DNA of 5,180 bases from Anaerolineales bacterium (GTDB lineage: Bacteria > Chloroflexota > Anaerolineae > 4572-78 > J111): positions 1 through 5,180 of the forward strand of contig JAAUSP010000559.1 of assembly GCA_012032575.1 (NCBI GenBank). The letters run 5' to 3'. The notes below the pieces were generated by a model. It had not been told where the DNA came from and searched no databases. It saw nothing but the letters and a program-made list of their open reading frames with translations. The number at the start of each line of letters is the position of its first letter. Positions within the stretch are counted from its first letter, which is position 1. Positions 1 to 4,332 of the stretch are shown here, in pieces. A program made the translations under genes and the position numbers.

Positions 1-25
1 CTCAATTAAATTGTTAAGCTGTCTG

Positions 26-70
26 ACGGTAGATAGATTGTTGGTTGACATACCCTTTATCTTCTACCGT
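26..70 (+). other. stem-loop in a probable RNA 3' region, just upstream of a terminator
   Basis: Bases 26-33 (ACGGTAGA) pair perfectly with 63-70 (TCTACCGT). After one bulged base (34) the stem continues with 35-38 (AGAT) against 59-62 (ATCT), giving 12 base pairs. The 20-nt loop (39-58) can form a small GGT/ACC inner hairpin. Only two bases separate this structure from the terminator at 73. It could be the 3' domain of a small RNA, or the 3' UTR of a gene lying left of the window. Bases 1-25 are AT-rich and carry stops in the frame I checked, so no coding sequence is supported. The pairing is seen directly; an RNA role is inference. Confidence 0.45.
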
Positions 71-72
71 TA

Positions 73-105
73 GGCGGTTTGGGCAATTCCCGAGCCGCCT
101 TTTCT
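73..105 (+). terminator. Rho-independent terminator, plus strand
   Basis: Bases 73-83 (GGCGGTTTGGG) pair with 89-99 (CCCGAGCCGCC) over 11 positions, including two G-U wobbles. The loop is 5 nt (CAATT) and TTTTCT follows directly. On the minus strand the stem is not followed by a T run, so termination is predicted for rightward transcripts only. It therefore belongs to a transcript entering from the left edge, not to the minus-strand genes to its right. Confidence 0.75.
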
Positions 106-189
106 CGTTATTTATCTAAAGTCAATCTCGTTAAGCACCGCCGAGAAGTCTACAAGATGAAATAGAAAGGAAAGTTTTTGCTTTGCCTG

Positions 190-366
190 TTAGCTCCCCT
201 CTAAAGGCCACCTCGCCCCCAGCACCAACCCCCGCGCATTTTGAGCCAACTGTTCCAGCCGATACAGCCGCGCTTTTTTATCATCTTCGTCGCGCTGCTC
301 CGGCGGGCAGGGCAAATCCAGGGTGAAATGCCTGACCGCCAGCCCCAGACGTTGAGCTACCCCCAT
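190..366 (-). CDS. possible small ORF or gene remnant, 58 aa, function unknown
   Basis: The frame begins with ATG at 366-364 (a GTG lies directly before it) and ends with TAA at 192-190. The protein is 58 residues, with a Pro/Cys stretch, an acidic-basic patch (EQRDEDDKKARL) and a C-terminal LVLGARWPLEG. Composition and third-position bias look protein-like, and it starts 5 nt after the PAP2 stop, which would suit translational coupling. There is no recognisable ribosome-binding site and I recognise no family. It may be the tail of a larger degraded gene or chance. Low confidence. Confidence 0.3.
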   Translation of the reverse strand: MGVAQRLGLAVRHFTLDLPCPPEQRDEDDKKARLYRLEQLAQNARGLVLGARWPLEGS

Positions 367-371
367 CACAA

Positions 372-698
372 TCAGTCACAGTCATCACCCGCATCAATCA
401 CCCGGCGCATTGCCTCGGCCAGGAGTGTGCCGATGAGGGAGCCGCTGACGACATCGCCGGGGTAGTGGACGCCCAGGTAAGTGCGCGAGAAAGCCACCAG
501 CGCGGCCACCAGAAACCACAACGGGGCCAGGGCCGGATAGTGCCGGGTCAACAGCCAGGCCCCGGCAAACGCCGCCGCCGAGTGGCCCGACAGAAAGGAA
601 TAACTGCCCGGCTTCCGCCCGACGGTAATGGCCTGGACGGTGTCAATAAAAGGCCGGCGGCGGCATCGAGCATGGTATCGGCTACCTGCTGGGCTTCT
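372..698 (-). pseudogene. C-terminal half of a PAP2-family phosphatase, N-terminus lost
   Basis: PAP2 enzymes are membrane acid phosphatases acting on lipid phosphates or undecaprenyl diphosphate, with the signature K-x6-RP ... PSGH ... SR-x5-H-x3-D. This minus-strand frame shows RRPFID (motif 1 end, about 643-659), then SFLSGHS (motif 2, Leu replacing Pro), 31 residues to SR, and SRTYLGVHYPGD (motif 3). The tail GSLIGTLLAEAMRR looks like the last membrane helix, and the stop is TGA at 374-372. Going upstream the frame meets TGA at 701-699 and holds no ATG. The N-terminal membrane helices and the motif-1 lysine are missing. The preceding open frame (start at 850) runs into this region one base out of register, near 650-665. 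An internal deletion plus frameshift is the simplest reading. The encoded piece could not be an active enzyme alone. Confidence 0.75.
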
Positions 699-850
699 TC
701 AGGGGTGGTAATCTGGCGGACGGCCTGTTTGACGGCTTTTTTGGCCGGTCCGGCCTTGGCTTTGGCCTCAGGCGAGACCGGCTCGTTGCTGACTACTCCG
801 GTTCCTTTTTCCTCGGCCGGGTCGGCTGGGTTGTGGGCTTCGTCGCTCAT
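548..850 (-). CDS. Ala/Lys/Glu-rich N-terminal frame, probably the 5' part of the broken PAP2 gene
   Basis: The start chosen is ATG at 850-848, 7 nt after the HTH gene stop, with a modest AAGGGC upstream; the ATG at 892 lies inside the HTH gene. The first 30 or so residues are acidic and disordered-looking. An Ala/Lys-rich stretch (about 30-45) follows, then a probable helix (TPEEAQQVADTMLDAAAG, about 49-66). After about residue 66 the frame reads across PAP2-coding DNA in the wrong register and gives Arg/Pro-rich sequence until about 548, so that part is probably meaningless. From memory, some Chloroflexota PAP2 proteins carry a long Ala/Glu-rich N-terminal extension before the phosphatase core, so this is most likely that extension. 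An independent small gene fused to the PAP2 remnant by deletion is the alternative. Confidence 0.5.
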   Translation of the reverse strand: MSDEAHNPADPAEEKGTGVVSNEPVSPEAKAKAGPAKKAVKQAVRQITTPEEAQQVADTMLDAAAGLLLTPSRPLPSGGSRAVIPFCRATRRRRLPGPGC

Positions 851-857
851 CGTGCCC

Positions 858-1064
858 TTACCGATCCGGGTCTTCAAAGCCCTGACTGGCATTTTCCTCG
901 GCTAATTGGCGCGCCCGGTAAGCTACAATGCTGGTTCGCGTCGCCTGCCAGGTCTGGCCTTGCCGCTGGCCTTCCAATTCACCCGCTTCGATCAGCAGGA
1001 TGACATTATCTTCTTTCATATTCAGGTAATCGCTGATTTCCTGAACGGTCATGGTTTCAGCCAT
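858..1064 (-). CDS. excisionase/MerR-type helix-turn-helix DNA-binding protein, 68 aa
   Basis: The protein begins MAETMTVQEISDYLNMKEDN and continues through LLIEAGELEGQRQGQTWQ and SIVAYRARQL. This is the order seen in HTH_17/excisionase-like domains: first helix (TVQEISDYL), recognition-helix region (about 16-28), then a wing with GELEGQRQGQTW and a closing helix. It should bind DNA, but the target cannot be read from sequence. The acidic tail (EENASQGFEDPDR) follows the domain. The start is supported by AAAGGGGG at 1081-1074, 9 nt upstream; an in-frame ATG at codon 5 is a less likely start. It is the first gene after the leftward promoter at 1126-1154 and is followed within 7 nt by the broken PAP2 gene, so the two were probably one operon. 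Its divergent position next to ktrB makes local regulation possible but unproven. Confidence 0.8.
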   Translation of the reverse strand: MAETMTVQEISDYLNMKEDNVILLIEAGELEGQRQGQTWQATRTSIVAYRARQLAEENASQGFEDPDR

Positions 1065-1125
1065 TTGTTCAATCCCCCTTTAGCTGTCACACGTTGCCAA
1101 AATTCAGTTTCTAAGAACAGGATTA

Positions 1126-1154
1126 ATTCTAGCAGGCCGGCAGGCCGATTACAA
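1126..1154 (-). promoter_or_regulatory. sigma70-like promoter for the HTH gene
   Basis: Reading leftward, TTGTAA (1154-1149, 4/6 to TTGACA) is followed after exactly 17 bp by TAGAAT (1131-1126, 5/6 to TATAAT). The spacer is almost filled by two tandem copies of an 8-mer, GCAGGCCG on the plus strand at 1132-1139 and 1140-1147, a possible repressor or activator site. The predicted RNA start near 1119 gives a leader of about 55 nt before the ATG. This is a consensus match only. Confidence 0.45.
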
Positions 1155-1156
1155 TA

Positions 1157-1185
1157 TTGACCGCGCTTTCCCCCCGTGTTAGAAT
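1157..1185 (+). promoter_or_regulatory. sigma70-like promoter for the ktrBA operon
   Basis: TTGACC (1157-1162, 5/6) is followed after exactly 17 bp by TAGAAT (1180-1185, 5/6). It faces away from the promoter at 1126-1154. The two -35 boxes are separated by 2 bp and overlap the perfect palindrome CAATATTG (1152-1159), so one bound protein could affect both. Predicted initiation near 1192 gives a ktrB leader of about 167 nt. This is the best promoter match found upstream of ktrB. Confidence 0.5.
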
Positions 1186-1189
1186 TTAA

Positions 1190-1358
1190 TCCACATGGAG
1201 ATTAGAGATTGGAGATTGCCCAGAGCAAAAAATCTTACTGACCCTCAAAACGGTCGAAAATGAAGCCGGGTGGTCCTCTGAGCTTAATCAATTTCAACCT
1301 CTGGCTGGTTTGCGGCGAAGCTTGGCCAGACAATTTCACAAGTTGACAGAGTTTTTAT
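1190..1358 (+). other. long ktrB leader, containing a stop-free frame without a start
   Basis: This stretch between the predicted promoter and ktrB holds the heptamer repeat, a weak possible hairpin (CTGGC 1301-1305 with GCCAG 1325-1329) and no recognised riboswitch. One frame is free of stops from 1190 to TAA at 1406-1408, overlapping the start of ktrB. Its translation from about 1220 (LLTLKTVENEAGW, then LAGLRRSLARQFHKLTEFL) looks protein-like but has no ATG, no credible alternative start and no ribosome-binding site. It could be a remnant of an older gene or a chance open frame. Confidence 0.35.
1198..1218 (+). repeat. three tandem heptamers GAGATT(A/G)
   Basis: The units are GAGATTA (1198-1204), GAGATTG (1205-1211) and GAGATTG (1212-1218), identical except for the last base of the first. 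They lie about 6-27 nt into the predicted ktrBA transcript. Tandem heptamers (STRR elements) are established in heterocystous cyanobacteria; I recall similar short heptad runs between genes in Chloroflexota, but have not checked this. No function is claimed. Confidence 0.7.
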
Positions 1359-2738
1359 ATGATCACTTACAAGCAGGTTCGCCAGTATCATCTGGAACAA
1401 ATCAATAAGTCAACCAGCCGGGGGCCGCAAATTGTCGTGTTAGGCTTTGCCCTGATTATCCTGATCGGGACAGTTTTGCTTACTTTACCCATTGCAACAG
1501 AAGATGGGCAGGGAATGACCTGGATTGAGGCCCTTTTCACGGCTACCTCAGCCACTACCGTCACCGGTCTGGTGGTGGTCAATACCAAAAATACTTTTTC
1601 CCTGTTTGGCGAACTGGTTATCTTGACCCTAATTCAGGTAGGCGGCGTGGGATTTATCACCCTGTCGGTGGTACTTTTTCGGTTGATTGGCCGGCGGGTG
1701 AGTATTTATGAACGCAATTTGCTTAGCCAGACGCTGGGAGTGGGGGGAAACGAAGGTATTGTCCGCCTGACCTTAACGGTTCTGTTCATTACCCTGACCA
1801 TCGAATTTATCGGCGCTCTGGTTTTGTTTACGCAGTGGGTGCAACTTGTGGCCTGGCCGCAGGCGGCCTATTACTCAATTTTTCACGCGGTGTCAGCTTT
1901 TTGTAATGCCGGGTTTGATCTATTCGATGGATTTGAAGACCCGCTGTTACAAACCACCCGTGTAAACCCGATCAGTTTGGTTAATCTGGGGCTGTTGATA
2001 ACAATTGGGGGGTTGGGGATAACGGCTGTTTACGATCTTATAGCCTGGCCACGCGAGCGGCGGCTGTCGCTCCATACGCGCCTTATCCTGCCTATGACAC
2101 TCTTGTTGTTGGTCGTTGGCACGCTGCTCTTGATCCTCGATGAGACCTTTGTGAATGGACATGCCCTATCCGCATTTTCGTGGGGCGAGCGGTGGTTACT
2201 GGCGGCTTTTTCGGTGGTGGCCAGCCGCACCGCCGGCTTTACCCTGGTTCCTCTGGCTGATTTGGGCCAGGCCAGCCAACTGGTTATTCTTGTCTGGATG
2301 TTTATTGGCGGCGCGCCGGCTTCAATGGGTGGGGGCGTGGGTTTGACCACTGTTGCCGTCGTGCTGATTACCCTGGCCTCCAATGTGCGCGGTTATCAGG
2401 ATGTCCGCATTTTGGAGCGAACGCTGCCCACAGAAACAATACATAAAGCTGTGGCCATTATTACCGTATCCACAGCGCTGGTCACAATTGTGACGCTTTG
2501 TCTGATCCTGTTTAGAGAGGGGGAGCTGTTTCCTGTTGCCTTCGAAGTAGTCAGCGCCTTTTCAAATACAGGTTACTCCCTGGGCATTACCGAAAGTTTT
2601 GACGCGTGGGGCAAAATCATTCTTGCCTTTACGATGTTTTGGGGACGATTGGGGCCATTAACGCTGGTGGTAGCGCTGGCCCAGCGAGACCGTAAAAGCT
2701 TGATCCATTATCCCGAAGAAAAAATCATTATTGGCTAG
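1359..2738 (+). CDS. ktrB: TrkH/KtrB-family potassium uptake protein, membrane pore subunit
   Basis: This is the K+-translocating membrane subunit of a Ktr/Trk system. At 459 residues it has the usual KtrB length. The four M1-P-M2 repeats are visible through their filter loops: TSATTVTGL (about 62-71), SAFCNAGF (179-186), ASRTAGF (288-294) and SAFSNTGYS (399-407), each with the conserved glycine. The first hydrophobic helix spans about 24-45. FWGRLGPLTL (428-437) and the C-terminal YPEEKIIIG match family endings. The third-repeat gating loop reads FIGGAPASMGGGVGLTT (315-331), where the usual form has STGGGIK: the lysine and the Ser/Thr are replaced. The start is the first ATG after an in-frame TGA at 1344-1346; its ribosome-binding site is weak (AGAG near 1348). 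The RCK partner gene follows after 31 bp, so the pair forms an operon. Family is certain; KtrB versus TrkH naming and ion coupling (Na+ or H+) are inferred. Confidence 0.95.
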   Translation: MITYKQVRQYHLEQINKSTSRGPQIVVLGFALIILIGTVLLTLPIATEDGQGMTWIEALFTATSATTVTGLVVVNTKNTFSLFGELVILTLIQVGGVGFITLSVVLFRLIGRRVSIYERNLLSQTLGVGGNEGIVRLTLTVLFITLTIEFIGALVLFTQWVQLVAWPQAAYYSIFHAVSAFCNAGFDLFDGFEDPLLQTTRVNPISLVNLGLLITIGGLGITAVYDLIAWPRERRLSLHTRLILPMTLLLLVVGTLLLILDETFVNGHALSAFSWGERWLLAAFSVVASRTAGFTLVPLADLGQASQLVILVWMFIGGAPASMGGGVGLTTVAVVLITLASNVRGYQDVRILERTLPTETIHKAVAIITVSTALVTIVTLCLILFREGELFPVAFEVVSAFSNTGYSLGITESFDAWGKIILAFTMFWGRLGPLTLVVALAQRDRKSLIHYPEEKIIIG

Positions 2739-2769
2739 AGTTCTGATCTTGAAAGCAGGAGTTTGATGA

Positions 2770-3552
2770 ATGACAGACCAACATAAGTTATCATGGTCTC
2801 AACAAATCTGGCAAAACTTAAAGTCATTGACCTCATTCAAAACAGGCCAAAAACTGACGCGGCGAATAAACGGCAACAATTATAACAAAGAATTTATCGT
2901 TATTGGCCTGGGTCGTTTTGGCACAAGCCTGGCCATGACCTTAAATGCTTATGAGCACGAAGTCCTGGCCCTTGATCTGGATATGAAAAGAGTCCAATAC
3001 GTCTCGCAGGTGTTGCCGCATGTGTTTCAATTGGATGCGACCAATATTGATGCGCTGCGTGAAATTGGAGCCGATGCATTTCATACCGGGGTGGTTTGTA
3101 TTGGCACTGATTTTGAGGCCAATCTATTAGCCACAGTTAACTTACGCAAACTGGGGGTACACCGGGTTATCACCAAAGCGATAACGGTGACTCAGCAGGA
3201 TATTCTATCAAAGATTGGGGCCGATGAGGTAGTTTTGCCAGAACACGAAGCCGGGGTGAGGCTGGCACGCCGTCTGGCAGCAATTGATTTTGTGGATTTT
3301 ATGGAGTTGAGCGAGGATAAGGGCGTGGTAGAAATCATTACCCCTCGCCGACTGATCGGTAAATCGCTTAAGGAGTCACAAATCCGCCAGAAATACGGAC
3401 TGGCGGTGGTAGCTATTCGCCGGGAAAATGATGTGATTATCTCGCCGCGAGCGGAAGAGATTATCAAAGAACATGATATCCTGGTAGTATTGGGCCGGAT
3501 TACCAACTGTGAAAAGCTGCGGGAGGAACCTGTTTTCACTACCAACCCATAG
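2770..3552 (+). CDS. ktrA: KtrA/TrkA-type RCK regulatory subunit of the potassium transporter
   Basis: This cytosolic gating subunit forms an RCK ring beneath KtrB and binds nucleotides (ATP/ADP or NAD(H), by homology). The RCK_N Rossmann domain starts near residue 41: EFIVIGLGRFG gives the GxGxxG loop at 46-51, and LALDLD (66-71) ends the second strand with the expected acidic residue. The linker PEHEAGVRLARRLA is typical, and an RCK_C (TrkA-C) domain runs from about 185 to 246 (VVEIITPRRLIGKSLKES to DILVVLGR). Family members usually start right at the Rossmann strand; here about 40 mostly basic, polar residues precede it. The start is fixed by AGGAG at 2757-2761, 8 nt before the ATG, and no internal Met precedes the domain, so the extension appears real. 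Length is 260 aa against about 220 for typical KtrA. It is co-transcribed with ktrB. Confidence 0.93.
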   Translation: MTDQHKLSWSQQIWQNLKSLTSFKTGQKLTRRINGNNYNKEFIVIGLGRFGTSLAMTLNAYEHEVLALDLDMKRVQYVSQVLPHVFQLDATNIDALREIGADAFHTGVVCIGTDFEANLLATVNLRKLGVHRVITKAITVTQQDILSKIGADEVVLPEHEAGVRLARRLAAIDFVDFMELSEDKGVVEIITPRRLIGKSLKESQIRQKYGLAVVAIRRENDVIISPRAEEIIKEHDILVVLGRITNCEKLREEPVFTTNP

Positions 3553-3586
3553 CCACAGAATTCTATTGCTATCCGTATTATCAATC

Positions 3587-3595
3587 AAGGGGGAG
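3587..3595 (+). promoter_or_regulatory. strong ribosome-binding site deciding the GNAT start
   Basis: AAGGGGGAG lies 3 nt before the ATG at 3599-3601 (5 nt from the G-run). It favours this start over the in-frame ATG at 3509, which lies inside ktrA and would add 30 residues unlike the family. No convincing promoter was found in the 46-bp gap after ktrA; a TATTAT at 3576-3581 lacks a matching -35 box. Confidence 0.7.
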
Positions 3596-3598
3596 ACC

Positions 3599-4234
3599 AT
3601 GCCCGAAATATTCACGGTCGTCAACAGCACCCTGGATTTAACAGACCAGTTGGAGGCCATCCAGCGGGCCAGCTTTCCCAGTCTGGCCGAGGAAGAGATC
3701 ATGACCGCTGTCCATTATGCCGCCCAGATCAAACGCTTCCCGGAGGGTCAATTTGCCGTGCTCAACGAAGCCGGGCGGGCCGTGGCCTGCTCCACCGATT
3801 TTCGCACCCGTGTAGATTTTGACCACTTTGAGCATCGTTACATTGACGCCGTAGACCACAACTGGCTGGGCAACCACGACCCGGAGGGTGATTGGCTGTA
3901 TGGGGCCGACATCGGGGTGCTGCCGGAATATCGGCGGCTGGGCCTGGCGACCATGCTCTACCGGGCCAGGCATGATCTGATCCGCCGCTTAAATTTAAAG
4001 GGACACGTGGCCGGAGGCATGTTGAAAGGCTACGGCCAGCACCAGGATAAGCTGTCGGTTGAAGATTATGTCGCCAAAGTCGTCGCCGGAGAGATGTTCG
4101 ACCCGACGCTGAGCATCCAGCTCAAACGCGGCTTCACCGTCCACGGTATCATCCAGAACTACGTGGATGACCCTTCGTGTGAGGGCAAGGCGGCGTTTAT
4201 TGTCTGGTATAATCCTGAGTATCGTGAAGGGTGA
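3599..4234 (+). CDS. GNAT-family N-acetyltransferase, related to the N-terminal domain of YhcX-type proteins
   Basis: This predicted cytosolic enzyme should transfer an acetyl group from acetyl-CoA to an amine; the acceptor is unknown. It has 211 residues. The acetyl-CoA-binding motif A is clear: YGADIGVLPEYRRLGLATML (101-120) with R-R-L-G-L-A as the pyrophosphate loop, then ARHDLIRRLNLKGHVAGG (123-140). FPEGQFAVL (47-55), GNHDPEGDWLYG (91-102), a YVAKVVAGEMFDPTLSIQL stretch (157-175) and RGFTVHGIIQNY (177-188) recall the GNAT half of GNAT/carbon-nitrogen hydrolase fusions such as B. subtilis YhcX (from memory). Here the protein stops after this half, with FIVWYNPEYREG as its end, and no nitrilase gene follows. 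It starts 46 bp after ktrA, so read-through from the potassium operon is possible, but its higher G+C suggests a separate history. The 24-bp inverted repeat begins 5 nt after its stop. Confidence 0.88.
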   Translation: MPEIFTVVNSTLDLTDQLEAIQRASFPSLAEEEIMTAVHYAAQIKRFPEGQFAVLNEAGRAVACSTDFRTRVDFDHFEHRYIDAVDHNWLGNHDPEGDWLYGADIGVLPEYRRLGLATMLYRARHDLIRRLNLKGHVAGGMLKGYGQHQDKLSVEDYVAKVVAGEMFDPTLSIQLKRGFTVHGIIQNYVDDPSCEGKAAFIVWYNPEYREG

Positions 4235-4239
4235 AACGT

Positions 4240-4294
4240 GTTGCGGGTTGCGTCTTCCGTCTTTATACGCAAGACGGAAGACGCAACCCGCAAC
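4240..4294. repeat. perfect 24-bp inverted repeat (hairpin) made of 7-nt units
   Basis: Arm one (4240-4263) and arm two (4271-4294) are exact reverse complements, with a 7-nt loop, TATACGC (4264-4270). Arm one is built of heptads: GTTGCGG, GTTGCGT, CTTCCGT, then CTT. No T run follows on either strand, so it is not a standard intrinsic terminator, though a stem this stable could protect the 3' end of the GNAT message or impede transcription. It lies alone between the GNAT stop and the WYL gene and looks like a dispersed intergenic repeat or a small palindromic mobile element; other genome copies would be needed to tell. Transposase and clear target-site duplications are absent. Confidence 0.93.
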
Positions 4295-4317
4295 CTGGCA
4301 ATAACAGTGAAAAAGTC

Positions 4318-4322
4318 AGGAG
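4318..4322 (+). promoter_or_regulatory. ribosome-binding site supporting the TTG start of the WYL regulator
   Basis: AGGAG ends 10 nt before TTG at 4333-4335. The TTG start gives MNRVDRLMAYLLLFQSRG, the normal beginning of this family. The first in-frame ATG (4354) has no ribosome-binding site and would cut into the first helix. No strong promoter was seen; TTGCGG (4241) and TATACG (4264), 17 bp apart within the inverted repeat, form only a weak match. Confidence 0.6.
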
Positions 4323-4332
4323 CGTCAATTCT

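Noticed and set aside
1..105. A tRNA or similar cloverleaf RNA at the left edge
   Set aside because: The stems end in an intrinsic terminator and no acceptor stem, T-loop GTTCGA-like motif or CCA end is present.
640..670. Programmed -1 frameshifting joining the N-terminal frame to PAP2
   Set aside because: The local CCTTTTA is not a proper X-XXY-YYZ slippery heptamer, and even a fused product would lack the N-terminal PAP2 helices and the motif-1 Lys.
465..905. Open frame on the plus strand across the PAP2/HTH region
   Set aside because: It is antisense to recognisable PAP2 and minus-strand coding sequence, and its translation is low-complexity Arg/Gly/Pro then Ala/Ser-rich.
1186..1358. A c-di-AMP (ydaO/yuaA) riboswitch in the long leader of ktrB
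   Set aside because: Such riboswitches often precede potassium transporter genes, but I could not find the conserved purine-rich motifs or overall fold expected of this class.
1343..1371. A perfect TTGACA -35 box just before ktrB
   Set aside because: Any -10 box at 16-18 bp would lie inside ktrB, and none resembles TATAAT there; the promoter at 1157-1185 fits better.
4240..4294. Intrinsic terminator of the GNAT gene
   Set aside because: No T run follows the stem on either strand, and the 24-bp perfect arms and heptad structure point to a repeat element.
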